The notes under the pieces: model-generated
What the model was told of the DNA's origin: nothing
The model's database searches: none
Seen by the model: the letters and a program-made list of their open reading frames with translations, nothing else
Shown: in pieces, positions 36,123 through 46,163 of the stretch
Layout: each line of letters opens with the position of its first letter
Position numbering within the stretch: the first letter of the stretch is position 1
NCBI RefSeq assembly: GCF_031501865.1
Contig: NZ_JARRCW010000001.1
Location: 4,346,001-4,410,000, forward strand
DNA length: 64,000 nt
Direction: 5' to 3'
Origin: Pseudovibrio sp. M1P-2-3
Lineage (GTDB): Bacteria > Pseudomonadota > Alphaproteobacteria > Rhizobiales > Stappiaceae
Program-made: the position numbers and the translations under genes

Positions 36123-37760
36123 TTAACTGGAGACAATCCCGCTTTCTGTCGCTTCCATGTTAAAGGCTGCCGCCATCAGGGCTCTGGTATATTCTGAAGA
36201 CGGATGCTCAAAGATTGTTTGTGATGGCCCTGCCTCAATCACATTGCCCTGCTTCATAACCACAACATCGTTGGCAAGTGCGCGCACAACCTTCAAATCG
36301 TGGGAAATGAACAGATAAGCCAGCCCATGCTTGCTTTGCAACTCTCGCAGCAAATCGACTACCTGTGCCTGAACACTCATATCCAACGCCGATGTGGGCT
36401 CGTCCAGCATCACAAACTTGGGCTCCAGCACCATTGCACGCGCAATTGAGATACGCTGCCGCTGCCCCCCAGAAAATTCATGGGGGTAGCGATGGCGCGT
36501 TTCTGCGTCCAACCCAACCTCTTCCAGCGAGGCTGCAACTTTTCTGTCTCTGCCAGCCGCAGACATGGACGGGAAATGAACTTTGAGCCCTTCTCCAATG
36601 ATATCAGCCACCGACATACGCGGTGACAACGCACCAAATGGATCTTGAAAGACAATTTGCATGTCACGCCGAAGAGGCCGCATTTCTTTCCATGAGAATT
36701 CAGCGATCGAATTGTTTTCGAAGGAAATGCCACCCTGCGATGAGATCATCCGCAAAATCGCGAGGCCCAGCGTTGTTTTCCCTGAGCCGCTTTCCCCCAC
36801 AATACCCAGTGTTTGCCCCTGTCGGATGGTTATATCAATGCCATCCACCGCCTTCACATGGCCCACGGTTTTACGCAGAAAACCTCTCTTGATGGGGAAC
36901 CAGACTTTCAAGTCTTTCGTTTGAACTATAACCGGTTGGCTGGCGTCTGTTTCAGGCGGGTCCCCCTTCGGCTCCGCCGCTAAGAGATGCTTTGTATAGG
37001 CATGCTGCGGGTTCTCGAAAATACGGGAGGTTTTTCCTTCCTCAACAATCTTGCCATTGGTCATGACGCAGGTTCTATCGGCAATTTTCCGCACAATTCC
37101 AAGATCATGCGTAATGAACAGCATCGCCATGCCGGTGCGCTGTTGTAATTCCTTCAAAAGCTTCAGAATCTGTGCCTGCACAGTCACATCAAGGGCTGTG
37201 GTTGGCTCGTCTGCAATCAGCAAATCCGGCTCATTCGCCAGTGCCATGGCAATCATGACACGTTGGCGCTGACCACCCGACAATTGATGCGGGTAGGATT
37301 TAAGCCGAGTTTCGGGTTCGGGAATACCAACCTGTTCCAGCAGTTCTAACACGCGTTTGCGCGCATTGGTCTCTCCAAGGCCGCGATGTACCCTCAAGAT
37401 TTCCGAGATCTGCCGCTCCACCGTATGCAGAGGGTTCAAGGAGGTCATAGGCTCCTGAAAGATCATGGAAATACGGTTCCCTCGCACTTTCCTCATCTGG
37501 CTGTCCGAGGCCTTCAAGAGCTCTTGAGCATCAAAGTGGATGGAGCCAGTCGGATGACTTGCAGTGGGATAGGGGAGCAGCTTCAGCACCGAGAGCGCGG
37601 ATACAGACTTTCCTGATCCGCTTTCACCAACCAAGGCAAGGGTTTCACCTCGTCTGATCTCAAAGGAAATGCGATCAACAGCAATGTTGCGTCCCTCCCC
37701 TTGAGAAAAGGCGACGCTGAGCTCTTTAACGGAAAGCAGCACACTATTGTTCTTTGTCAT
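36123..37760 (-). CDS. yejF: Peptide ABC importer, fused ATP-binding protein (YejF)
   Basis: A 545-residue protein with two complete ATPase halves, as in YejF/GsiA. Half 1 has Walker [15 protein letters not shown] and signature [15 protein letters not shown] with [11 protein letters not shown]; half 2 has [29 protein letters not shown] and [11 protein letters not shown]. It powers import through YejB/YejE. The start at 37760 has GAGGGGA 6 bases upstream; an earlier in-frame methionine overlaps yejE and is less likely. It is the last gene of the operon; a 142-bp stretch follows before the ICMT-like gene end. Confidence 0.94.
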   Translation of the reverse strand: MTKNNSVLLSVKELSVAFSQGEGRNIAVDRISFEIRRGETLALVGESGSGKSVSALSVLKLLPYPTASHPTGSIHFDAQELLKASDSQMRKVRGNRISMIFQEPMTSLNPLHTVERQISEILRVHRGLGETNARKRVLELLEQVGIPEPETRLKSYPHQLSGGQRQRVMIAMALANEPDLLIADEPTTALDVTVQAQILKLLKELQQRTGMAMLFITHDLGIVRKIADRTCVMTNGKIVEEGKTSRIFENPQHAYTKHLLAAEPKGDPPETDASQPVIVQTKDLKVWFPIKRGFLRKTVGHVKAVDGIDITIRQGQTLGIVGESGSGKTTLGLAILRMISSQGGISFENNSIAEFSWKEMRPLRRDMQIVFQDPFGALSPRMSVADIIGEGLKVHFPSMSAAGRDRKVAASLEEVGLDAETRHRYPHEFSGGQRQRISIARAMVLEPKFVMLDEPTSALDMSVQAQVVDLLRELQSKHGLAYLFISHDLKVVRALANDVVVMKQGNVIEAGPSQTIFEHPSSEYTRALMAAAFNMEATESGIVSS

Positions 37761-37773
37761 AGTATCCCCTCGC

Positions 37774-38961
37774 CTAGTCAAAGCTTTTGCGTGGATCATA
37801 GGCATCGCGGATTGCTTCACCAGTAAAAATCAAAAGAGATAACATAACGGATAGAACTATAAATCCTGAGAACCCCAACCATGGCGCTTGCAGGTTGTTC
37901 TTCCCCTGCGCCAGCATTTCCCCAAGTGAGGGAGAGCCCGGCGGCAAGCCAAAGCCGAGAAAGTCCAATGCTGTTAAAGTTGAGATGGAGCCATTGAGAA
38001 TAAAGGGCATGAAGGTCAAGGTTGCAACCATGGCATTGGGCAGCAGATGCCGCCACATGATGACACCGTTGGACACACCAAGCGCCCTTGCTGCAGATAT
38101 ATATTCAAAGTTTCGGCCACGCAGGAACTCTGCCCGCACCACACCTACAAGTGCAACCCATGAGAAGGCAAGAAGGATTGTAAACAAAATCCAGAAGCCC
38201 GGCGTCAACACTGAAGATATAATCAGAATTAGATAAAGCGTCGGGATTGCAGTCCATATTTCAATAAAGCGCTGGAAGCCAAGGTCTATCCAGCCGCCAT
38301 AATACCCCTGCACTGCCCCAGCCCCGATACCAATCACAGAGGAAGCGACAGTAAGCACAAGACCAAAAAGGACAGAGATCCTAAAGCCATATATTAGGCG
38401 GGCAACCACATCGCGCCCCTGATCGTCTGTACCAAGCCAATTCCAGTTTCCATAGGTACAGTTCGGGTCACTCGCCCCTTGCGCATACTGGGAACAGCGC
38501 TCGGCTTTATCCATCATCCATGATGGAGGGGCGGGAGCGGGAACCGGTATTTCATTGTTCACAGTGTTATAGGAGTAGCGAATAGGCGGCCAAATCATCC
38601 AGCCATTGCTGCCAATTTCATCTTGTATAAAAGGGTCCCGATAATCGGTTATTGCCAGAAACCCGCCAAATTTCTCCTCTGGATACTCCGCAAAAACGGG
38701 CATGAGAAGCTCACCCTTGTAAGACACTAGAATGGGCTTATCGTTGGCAATAAACTCTGCAAAGAGCGAGAGAATAAACAGAACGGAGAAAATCCAGAAG
38801 GACCAGTATCCCCTGCGATTTGCCTTAAAATTTCGTAGGCGGCGCTGATTGATGGGAGAAAGACGCTGACGCTCTGGCGGCTGCGTTTGCTCGGCTAAGG
38901 GGTTGATCGTCTCATACCCTTTATCTTGTAGCTTCTTTTCCAGTTCAGGGTCCATGATCAA
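37774..38961 (-). CDS. yejE: Peptide ABC importer permease YejE
   Basis: A 395-residue inner-membrane permease of the DppC/OppC type. After a soluble N-terminus, a helix at about 55-72 precedes a long periplasmic loop containing [20 protein letters not shown]; the remaining five helices carry the EAA-type motif ([23 protein letters not shown], core [15 protein letters not shown]) that contacts the ATPase. The extended loop is typical of YejE. It overlaps yejB by 4 bases and lies 13 bases before yejF. Confidence 0.94.
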   Translation of the reverse strand: MIMDPELEKKLQDKGYETINPLAEQTQPPERQRLSPINQRRLRNFKANRRGYWSFWIFSVLFILSLFAEFIANDKPILVSYKGELLMPVFAEYPEEKFGGFLAITDYRDPFIQDEIGSNGWMIWPPIRYSYNTVNNEIPVPAPAPPSWMMDKAERCSQYAQGASDPNCTYGNWNWLGTDDQGRDVVARLIYGFRISVLFGLVLTVASSVIGIGAGAVQGYYGGWIDLGFQRFIEIWTAIPTLYLILIISSVLTPGFWILFTILLAFSWVALVGVVRAEFLRGRNFEYISAARALGVSNGVIMWRHLLPNAMVATLTFMPFILNGSISTLTALDFLGFGLPPGSPSLGEMLAQGKNNLQAPWLGFSGFIVLSVMLSLLIFTGEAIRDAYDPRKSFD

Positions 38962-40067
38962 ACCTCCCGACTTTCAAAGTCAATTCGAGGGTCAATCCAT
39001 GTGTATGTAAGGTCGGAGATCAAATTCACCAAAAGTCCCAAAAGAGAAAAGATATATAGCGTTGCAAAGACAACGGCATAATCGCGGTTGATAATGGATT
39101 CAAATCCAAGCAACCCAAGACCATCAAGAGAGAAAATCGTTTCGATTAACAGTGATCCGGCAAAAAATGCTGAAATGAACGCCCCGGGAAAACCCGCAAC
39201 AACAATCAACATGGCGTTGCGAAACACATGACCGTAAAGCACCTGTCGTTCAGTTAAACCCTTGGCCCGCGCCGTTTGCACATACTGTTTTCGAATTTCA
39301 TCCAGAAACGAATTCTTGGTCAAAAGCGTTGTGGTGGCAAAGGCGGAAAGCGCCATGGCGGTTATGGGCAGAACAAGGTGCCAGAAATAGTCCAAAATCC
39401 TTGCAGGCCACGATAAGCTCTCCCAGTTATCCGAAGTCAGCCCGCGCAAAGGGAACCAGTCGAAAAACGATCCGCCCGCAAAAATAACAATCAGCAAGAT
39501 AGCAAAGAGAAAGCCGGGAATTGCATATCCAACCACAATCACAGCCGAGGTCCAGACATCAAAAGATGTTCCGTCTTTCACGGCCTTCCGAATGCCCAGC
39601 GGAATAGAGATGCAATAGGATATGAGCATCATCCAGAGGCCAAGCGAAATGGAGACGGGCAATTTTTCCTTGATCAAATCCAGAACAGAAATATCACGGA
39701 AGTAACTCTCCCCGAAATCAAAGCGGGCATAATTCCAAAGCATCAGGCCAAACCGCTCCAGCGGTGGCTTATCGAAACCAAACTGCTTTTCCAGATCTTT
39801 GATGAACTCCGGATCCAGCCCTTGCGCCCCGCGATACTCAGAGTTCGATGAACCCGAACTCTCTGCTCGCCCCAATTCCATAGGCATTGCGCTACCACCG
39901 CCCCCCGAAATACGGGAGGTGGCTGATTCAGCTGTGCCCTGTAATTGGGCGATCACCTGCTCAACAGGCCCACCGGGCGCGAATTGAATGATGATAAAGT
40001 TAATTGCCATTATGCCGATAAGTGTTGGAATCATCAGCAACAAACGACGCAGAATATAAGCGCCCAT
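38958..40067 (-). CDS. yejB: Peptide ABC importer permease YejB
   Basis: A 369-residue permease of the DppB/OppB type. It begins [20 protein letters not shown], the usual first helix, followed by a long periplasmic insertion rich in Gly/Ser (residues about 45-85, including [13 protein letters not shown]) that is typical of YejB. The coupling motif is [24 protein letters not shown] (core [14 protein letters not shown]). It pairs with YejE to form the membrane channel. It lies 12 bases after the second binding-protein gene. Confidence 0.94.
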   Translation of the reverse strand: MGAYILRRLLLMIPTLIGIMAINFIIIQFAPGGPVEQVIAQLQGTAESATSRISGGGGSAMPMELGRAESSGSSNSEYRGAQGLDPEFIKDLEKQFGFDKPPLERFGLMLWNYARFDFGESYFRDISVLDLIKEKLPVSISLGLWMMLISYCISIPLGIRKAVKDGTSFDVWTSAVIVVGYAIPGFLFAILLIVIFAGGSFFDWFPLRGLTSDNWESLSWPARILDYFWHLVLPITAMALSAFATTTLLTKNSFLDEIRKQYVQTARAKGLTERQVLYGHVFRNAMLIVVAGFPGAFISAFFAGSLLIETIFSLDGLGLLGFESIINRDYAVVFATLYIFSLLGLLVNLISDLTYTWIDPRIDFESREV

Positions 40068-40079
40068 TCTATAAGTATC

Positions 40080-41951
40080 CTAGTCCACTTTGCCGATGCG
40101 AACGGCTTTTTCCAAATCCACCCACCATGTTGTTTCAACCGGGAAACTATATTCGGGGAATGTTTTCGGCGTTCCAAACATATCCCAGAGCGCCACGGTA
40201 TGAACCGGCTTGTACCACTGTGGAACCCAATAGTATCCAGAGCGCAGGACCCTATCCAAAGCTCTGGCAGCTATCATCATTTTTTCACGGCTTTGAGCCG
40301 AAAGCGCTATATCTATAAGCTGGTCAACAACTGGGTCAGTAATCCCCGCCAGATTATAGCTCCCCTCTATACCTGCTTGCTTACTTCCCCAGAATTGGCG
40401 AATAGCCTCACTCAACGTTGGTTCGGTGGCATATCGCATGGAAACTATATCATAATCAAAAGTATTGAGACGCAGCTGATATTGGGCAGGGTCAACAACA
40501 CGAAATGTAGCTTCAACCCCTAACAGGCGCAGATTTTTGATGTAGGGAAGCACGATGCGCTCAAAGACTTGCGATGAAGAGAGAAACTCAAACGTCACTG
40601 GGTCGCCGGAGCGGTCCAGAAGTGTATTGCCGGAACGGGTATAACCTGCCTTCACAAAAAGCTCCGAGGCCTGCGCCAACAAGTTCCGATCCTGTCCCGA
40701 ACCATTTGACACCGGCGGCAAAATGGCTTCGCCGAAAACGGTATCCGGAACCTTCCCACGAAACTTCTCCAGAAGCTGCAGCTCCTCACCCTCAGGTAGT
40801 CCTATCGCCTTCATGGGTGAATTTTCAAAGAATGACTGGGTTCGCGAATAAAGGCCAAAAAACAGCGCCTCGTTTGACCATTGAAAATCAAAGGCCATTC
40901 CGATTGCCTGCCTGACGCGCGGGTCGGAGAACTTCTTAAGCCGTGTATTGAAAAACCAGCCTTGGGCCCCTGCGGGCCTTCTATCCTCATACTCCCGCTT
41001 TACGACCTTACCGTCTACCACAGCTGGAAATGAGTATTCTGTGGCCCATGTTTTGGAGGAAAAATCCTCGCGATAGGTAATGTTCCCTTTTTTGAAGGCT
41101 TCAAAAGCGGTCTGCCTGTCGCGAAAGAAGTCTATGCGTATGGTATTGAAGTTGTTATGCCCCCGCACGACTGGCAAATCTTTTGCCCACCAGTCTTCTA
41201 CTGCCTTATATTCCACATACCGCCCAATCTCGTGCCGACCGATGGAGTAAGGGCCGGAGGACAGGGGCGGCGTTAGCGTAGACTGGGAAAAGTCATAGCG
41301 CGTGTAATATCTTTTTGAAAGAATTGGCAGTGTTGCAATCTGTAGCGGGAGGTGACGTGACTGGTTGCCGGAAAACGTCAAGACGACGGTTTTCTTGTCT
41401 GGCGCTTCAGCCTTTGAAAGCTCCGCAAGCAATGTTCTGATGAGTGGATGCCCTTTTTCCTTGAGCGTTTCCAAAGAAAAAACAACATCTTCAGAAGTTA
41501 GTTCCGACCCATCATGAAACTTGGCTTCCGAGCGCAGATTGAATGTAGCTGTATTTCCATCTTCGGCTATCAGGGCCGTTTCTGCAACGAGGCCATAAAC
41601 AGCATCGGGCTCATCAAACGCACGTACCATAAGACTATCAAAACACAGTTCCATCCGGGGGGGAGCATCTCCCTTCAGGATAAAACTATTGAAACTATTA
41701 AAAGTTTGCGGGCTCTGGTTAAAGCTCCAATCGGGAGCCGTCAAACTTATCTTACCCCCCTTCGGCGCTTTTGGGTTCACATAATCAAAGTTTGAGAAAT
41801 CAGCAGGATACTTGAGAGCCCCGAACACGGACAGACCATGAGAGCCCCAGTTTGCCCTTGCCGGAGCTGCTCCCACTGGTAGCAGAGACGCCGCTGCGCC
41901 CATGCCAACCTGTTTAAGAAAGTGCCGTCGATCGACATGCCACTTGAACAT
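40080..41951 (-). CDS. Peptide ABC importer binding protein, YejA-like, twin-arginine exported
   Basis: A 623-residue periplasmic binding protein of the SBP family 5. It starts at 41951 (MFKWHVDRRHFLKQVGMG), and the N-terminus is a twin-arginine signal (RRHFLK followed by a hydrophobic stretch and cleavage near APARA), so it is exported folded by Tat. Family signatures include YVNPKAPKGGKISL and LRSEAKFHDGSELTSEDVVFS. Its ATG overlaps the stop of the preceding binding-protein gene by one base (TAATG). Two binding proteins ahead of one YejBEF suggest different peptide or peptide-like ligands. Confidence 0.93.
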   Translation of the reverse strand: MFKWHVDRRHFLKQVGMGAAASLLPVGAAPARANWGSHGLSVFGALKYPADFSNFDYVNPKAPKGGKISLTAPDWSFNQSPQTFNSFNSFILKGDAPPRMELCFDSLMVRAFDEPDAVYGLVAETALIAEDGNTATFNLRSEAKFHDGSELTSEDVVFSLETLKEKGHPLIRTLLAELSKAEAPDKKTVVLTFSGNQSRHLPLQIATLPILSKRYYTRYDFSQSTLTPPLSSGPYSIGRHEIGRYVEYKAVEDWWAKDLPVVRGHNNFNTIRIDFFRDRQTAFEAFKKGNITYREDFSSKTWATEYSFPAVVDGKVVKREYEDRRPAGAQGWFFNTRLKKFSDPRVRQAIGMAFDFQWSNEALFFGLYSRTQSFFENSPMKAIGLPEGEELQLLEKFRGKVPDTVFGEAILPPVSNGSGQDRNLLAQASELFVKAGYTRSGNTLLDRSGDPVTFEFLSSSQVFERIVLPYIKNLRLLGVEATFRVVDPAQYQLRLNTFDYDIVSMRYATEPTLSEAIRQFWGSKQAGIEGSYNLAGITDPVVDQLIDIALSAQSREKMMIAARALDRVLRSGYYWVPQWYKPVHTVALWDMFGTPKTFPEYSFPVETTWWVDLEKAVRIGKVD

Positions 41952-43816
41952 TATTGCTGCCTCTCGATTTTGGCTGCCTTTTCTTGATCGTACCACCATA
42001 TATCAGGGAAGCCGATGGCATATTCCGGGAGCTTTTCTGGCCTGCCAAAGCGATCCCAATGAGCCACAAAGGCATAAAGAGAGGTCCAGCCCGGAACCAC
42101 ATAGTTGTGTGCCAGCAACACTCTGTCCAGCGCCCGTGTCATGGCAACCAGCTCTTCTCGGTTTTTAGCTTGAATAAGACGGGCGACCAGATCGTCGATT
42201 ACGCTATTCTTGATGCCGGCATAATTTTGTGAGGCTTCAACATCCGCAGCAGCAGAGCCCCAGTAGTCTCTCTGCTCATTTCCCGGTGAAAGACTTTGCG
42301 CCCAACCAGTGTAGATAAAATCATAATCACGGGAGCGTAACCGTGCAACATATTGTGAGCTATCAACTGTCCTAAGCTTCAGTTCAATTCCAATTTTACG
42401 CAGGCTAGTCTGATAGCGCAAACCAATCCGCTCAAACCTGTTCCCATTCATCAAATATTCAATGGTAAACGGCTCACCGGTTTTGGCATTGACCAGTTTG
42501 CTGTTCCTTTGCACGTAGCCAGCCTCTTTAAACAAACTAAGCGCTTTGCGTAGGTTCTGACGCTCTTCCTTTGGCGTATTGGCAACAGGGTTTGTGTAGG
42601 GAGTTGTGAAAACGGTTTCAGGCAGTTCGCTTCGGTATTTTTCCAGAATTTGTAGTTCTAGACCTTCGGGTAAACCTCTGGCGGCAAGCTCTGTTCCAAA
42701 AAAGTAGCTGTTAATGCGATCATAAAGTCCAAAGAAGATTGTCCGGTTCATCTCCTGAAAGTTAAGCGCATAGTTCAGGGCTCTGCGGACACGGGTATCT
42801 TGAAACTTCTCCCGACGCAGGTTGGGTATGAACCCCACCATCAAACCACGCCCGCGAGAGAGCTGGATGAACTTTTCTTTAATAATTTGTCCGCTGCGAA
42901 CCGCAGGGGTATCATAGGCAGTTGCCCAGTTCTTTGCTGTTGCTTCTCGCCGCCAGTCAAATTGATCTGCCTTAAAGGCTTCCAGCTCTACTGTCTCATC
43001 CCGGTAATAATCAAAGCGGATTTTATCGAAATTGTTTTGGCCCACGTTCACAGGGAGGTCCCTCCCCCAATAATCCGGCACACGCTCATAAGTAAGCGAC
43101 TTGCCAGCCACTAAGGAACCCAACCGATAGGGACCAGAGCCAAGTGGAACTTCGAGGGTCCCCTTGGAAATATCACGCTGTTTGCCCTTTGCATCCTTTC
43201 CGGTCCACCAGTGTTTTGGCAGAACCGTTATCTGACCGACAATCTTCGGCAGTTCCCGATTATTTTTCTGGTCAAAAGTAAAGGTAACTTCTCGAGGCCC
43301 CGTAACTTCGACGCTCTGCACATTTTGATAGTAAAAGCGGTACTGGGGAGACAGCGCAGTCCACTGTTCAAAGGACCACTTCACATCATCTGGTGTAATA
43401 GGAACACCGTCATGCCAGTGCGCACCTTCGCGCAACTGATATTTCACCCATGAGTAATCTTCGGGGTACTGAAGTGCTTCTGCCAGCAAGCCGTATTCAA
43501 CAGAATCCTCATCCATGGATGAGACCATGAGAGTATCATAGATAACCGGTAAGTAAGCGGCACGCGTTCCCTTTGGCAGAACCCAGTTGGTACTGTCAAA
43601 TGTGCCTGTAGCCGCAAGGCGCGCAGTCCCACCTTTGGGGGCATCGGGGTTCACATAGTCAAAATATTTGAAATCTTTTTCATACTTAGGTGTGCTGAGC
43701 AAAGATGAGGCATATCGCCATTGAGGCTCATCCGAAGTGTCAGCCTGGGCTGCAACCTCTCCAGAAAGACATCCACCAAATAAAACAAAAAAACAGCCCA
43801 GTAGACGCAAACCCAT
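41951..43816 (-). CDS. yejA: Peptide ABC importer binding protein, YejA-like, Sec exported
   Basis: A 621-residue SBP family 5 protein. A Sec signal peptide (MGLRLLGCFFVLFGG..., cleavage near EVAAQA) precedes YVNPDAPKGGTARLAATG and LREGAHWHDGVPITPDDVKWS. The start at 43816 has GGGG 6 bases before it; an upstream in-frame GTG is less likely. It is the first gene of the yejA-yejA2-yejB-yejE-yejF operon. YejABEF imports oligopeptides including microcin C in enterobacteria. The paralogue directly downstream differs in export route. Confidence 0.93.
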   Translation of the reverse strand: MGLRLLGCFFVLFGGCLSGEVAAQADTSDEPQWRYASSLLSTPKYEKDFKYFDYVNPDAPKGGTARLAATGTFDSTNWVLPKGTRAAYLPVIYDTLMVSSMDEDSVEYGLLAEALQYPEDYSWVKYQLREGAHWHDGVPITPDDVKWSFEQWTALSPQYRFYYQNVQSVEVTGPREVTFTFDQKNNRELPKIVGQITVLPKHWWTGKDAKGKQRDISKGTLEVPLGSGPYRLGSLVAGKSLTYERVPDYWGRDLPVNVGQNNFDKIRFDYYRDETVELEAFKADQFDWRREATAKNWATAYDTPAVRSGQIIKEKFIQLSRGRGLMVGFIPNLRREKFQDTRVRRALNYALNFQEMNRTIFFGLYDRINSYFFGTELAARGLPEGLELQILEKYRSELPETVFTTPYTNPVANTPKEERQNLRKALSLFKEAGYVQRNSKLVNAKTGEPFTIEYLMNGNRFERIGLRYQTSLRKIGIELKLRTVDSSQYVARLRSRDYDFIYTGWAQSLSPGNEQRDYWGSAAADVEASQNYAGIKNSVIDDLVARLIQAKNREELVAMTRALDRVLLAHNYVVPGWTSLYAFVAHWDRFGRPEKLPEYAIGFPDIWWYDQEKAAKIERQQ

Positions 43817-44006
43817 GCAACACCCCAAATTTATCACAGCCCCTAATACTCAATTGCAAATGTGGCCAATTACGGATCGCCGTAGCTTTTCCATAGATTT
43901 GAACAGATCCTCCCTCGCCTGTCTATTGAGCAAACCATGGAGTACATATTGCAAGTTTAACAGGTGTTTGCAGAAAAATCGTTACCATCGCCAAGGCTGA
44001 TAACGA

Positions 44007-44032
44007 AAAAGGCCGGATTGCTCCGGCCTTTT
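44007..44032. terminator. Terminator after the cytochrome c gene
   Basis: AAAAGGCCGGA-TTGC-TCCGGCCTTTT, a perfect 11-bp stem. On the minus strand it lies downstream of the cytochrome c gene; the T-run on both strands would also insulate the yej operon promoter. Confidence 0.9.
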
Positions 44033-44068
44033 GGGTGTTTCCTGAAAGTTTGAAAATCAGAAAGTAGC

Positions 44069-44617
44069 TTATTGAATTGGCGCTGGACTATCAGAAAGAG
44101 AGCGCAGGTAAGCAATTAGGTCCGCACGGGCGCCCGGCTTCTTCAAACCAGCAAAGCCCATGGTTGTTCCAGGAACCGCTTTCTTTGGTCCTGCCACAAA
44201 CTGATCCAGATCTTCAAATGTCCAGCCAGCGTGCGTTTCAGAGTAGCTTTGCATTGCTGAAGAGTAAGAGAACCCGTCTGCGGAAGCTGGCTTACGGTCA
44301 ACAATATTCCAAAGGTTCGGGCCAACCTTGTTGGGACCGCCTTGATCGAAAGAGTGACAAGCGGCACATTTTTTGGCCTGCTTGGCACCGGCATCTATAG
44401 AAGCAGAAGCAAGGCGCACAGAGATTGGCTCTTCTTTGGCCACTTCAGCCTTCGCAACATCATTATTGCTGCCGGACTCTTCAACCGCGATTTGATAACC
44501 GCGCTTTTCGTCGTTATGCGGCGCAAAAATGATGTCCTTTACGAGACCAATTCCCATAATTGCGACCAAAGCGAACAGAATTGCCCCCGCAATTTTGTTC
44601 AATTCAAACGAATCCAT
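44069..44617 (-). CDS. cycM: Membrane-anchored cytochrome c (CycM/c552 type)
   Basis: A 182-residue cytochrome. One N-terminal helix (about residues 6-24) anchors it, an acidic Ala/Glu linker follows (KAEVAKEEP), and the C-terminal domain has the heme motif CAACH with FDQGGPNKVGPNLWNIV after it and the axial Met in PGTTMGFAGLKK. It resembles CycM/cytochrome c552 that links the bc1 complex to cytochrome oxidase in alphaproteobacteria. The start at 44617 has GGAG about 10 bases upstream; the frame continues upstream but without hydrophobic sense. It is divergent from pheA. Confidence 0.92.
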   Translation of the reverse strand: MDSFELNKIAGAILFALVAIMGIGLVKDIIFAPHNDEKRGYQIAVEESGSNNDVAKAEVAKEEPISVRLASASIDAGAKQAKKCAACHSFDQGGPNKVGPNLWNIVDRKPASADGFSYSSAMQSYSETHAGWTFEDLDQFVAGPKKAVPGTTMGFAGLKKPGARADLIAYLRSLSDSPAPIQ

Positions 44618-45173
44618 CCTAGTAGGCTCCGATATTGGCTGTGCATGGTCCACGCCCCGACAGGCGGACCAAAGCTGGCAAGTTCAGATTTTTGGCGAAA
44701 CTACAGGGAAGCCTCACATTTTGTCCATAGGATTCTGGGTGATTTTCTGTAGGTCACCGCATCCCCATTCTTTTTGTGTGTTCCGTTCTGGTGGTAAAAA
44801 CAAAAAAGCAACAGGGAGTATTTTCTGCTTAATTTAGAAAAACCAGCGCGTTTCCAGTGATATGGAAAGACTATGACAAGCACTTCCTCCCAAAAGCTGC
44901 ATGTAAAAAATGCAGAAAACTCAACTCTAGGCGACTGTGGAAAGCTCAGCAAATGCGCTGATTTGCCACATGTGGCTAAAGTGCATTATAGGCTTTCCAT
45001 AAATTTAGCAGTGCGCCGTACCTCACGAGGACCTCAAGGACTTCCTCCAACTTCCATCATTACTGAGAAAAAATCCTTTTCCAAAGCGCGTATTCTGCGC
45101 CAAGCTGCTTCTCAAAGATCTTGGAACCCACTAAAAATAATTATCGAAACACTTAACTCTACTGGATTATTAA
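44618..45173. other. Intergenic region between cytochrome c and pheA
   Basis: 556 bp with no gene I can support. A plus-strand frame from 44873 runs 102 codons and ends in an 8-base overlap with the pheA ATG, but its product has no hydrophobic or domain pattern and composition is unlike neighbouring genes. In several rhizobial relatives a KDO-transferring gene (kdsB) sits here; nothing recognisable as kdsB remains. Promoters for both flanking genes must lie in it. Confidence 0.4.
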
Positions 45174-46064
45174 ATGTCTGAGCAACGGAAAATCGTCTTT
45201 CAGGGCGAAATTGGTGCGAACTCCCATATGGCATGCAACAGTGTCTACCCTGACTTTGATGCAATTCCCTGCGCTACATTTGAAGACTGTTTCCATGCAG
45301 TGGAGGAAGGCCAAGCCGACCTTGCCATGATTCCCATTGAAAACTCGGTGGCAGGCCGCGTTGCAGATATTCACCATCTCCTACCTAAATCCAGCCTTCA
45401 CATTATTGGCGAATATTTCATGCCAATCCGTTTTCAGCTCATGGGACTAAAAGGGGCAAAACTGAAGAACCTCACCCATGTGCAGAGCCATGTCATGGGG
45501 CTGGGCCAATGCCGCAATATTATTCGTGAAAACAAAATAACAGCCGTTGTTGGCGCAGACACTGCAGGCTCCGCCCGCCAGATAGCAGAAAAAGGCGATC
45601 CGAACTGGGGTGCACTCGCCCCTGAGCTGGCGGCAAATGTTTACGATCTGGAAATCATTGCGCGAGACGTTGAGGATGAGAGCCACAATACTACGCGCTT
45701 TGTCATTCTTTCCCGCGATGACAGGAGAACCGTTCGTACGGGCCAGCAGACAATCACCACTTTCATCTTCAGGGTGCGAAACGTTTCCGCCGCCCTTTAT
45801 AAGAGTCTTGGAGGCTTCGCCACCAACAGCGTAAATATGACAAAACTGGAATCCTATCAGCTGGAAGGACAGTTTTTTGCCTCCATGTTCTATGCTGATG
45901 TGGAAGGGCACCCAGATGACCCCAATGTTGCCCTTGCTCTTGAAGAGCTAAACTTCTATTCAGCAGAGTTGAAAATTCTAGGTGTTTACAATGCCAGCCC
46001 GTTCCGCGAAAAAATATCGGAACCGGAGGCTAACCGCGCCTTGAGACCGAACCCGAACTCTTAA
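45174..46064 (+). CDS. pheA: Prephenate dehydratase
   Basis: A 296-residue monofunctional prephenate dehydratase (no chorismate mutase domain), last committed step to phenylpyruvate and phenylalanine. The catalytic domain has IPIENSVAGRVADIHHLL and the signature NTTRFVILSR with the essential Thr-Arg-Phe. A C-terminal ACT domain (RNVSAALYKSLGGFATNSVN, MTKLESY) confers phenylalanine feedback inhibition. Domain order and length match alphaproteobacterial PheA. It is followed by a PfkB kinase gene after 99 bases. Confidence 0.95.
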   Translation: MSEQRKIVFQGEIGANSHMACNSVYPDFDAIPCATFEDCFHAVEEGQADLAMIPIENSVAGRVADIHHLLPKSSLHIIGEYFMPIRFQLMGLKGAKLKNLTHVQSHVMGLGQCRNIIRENKITAVVGADTAGSARQIAEKGDPNWGALAPELAANVYDLEIIARDVEDESHNTTRFVILSRDDRRTVRTGQQTITTFIFRVRNVSAALYKSLGGFATNSVNMTKLESYQLEGQFFASMFYADVEGHPDDPNVALALEELNFYSAELKILGVYNASPFREKISEPEANRALRPNPNS

Positions 46065-46163
46065 CTGATAGCCACAGCGGGCCCTACTATTTCTCGTTGA
46101 AGCTGTCCTATGACGACACGCGCTGGAACCTGTGAACGCGGGCTCCAGCTATGAGGTGGATAT

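Noticed and set aside
41952..41999. Extension upstream of the twin-arginine YejA-like protein
   Set aside because: It would bury the signal peptide inside the protein; the start overlapping the previous stop is better.
44873..45181. 102-codon plus-strand frame before pheA as a gene
   Set aside because: A ribosome site is possible, but the product has no domain, signal or membrane pattern and looks like random sequence; it merely runs into the pheA start.
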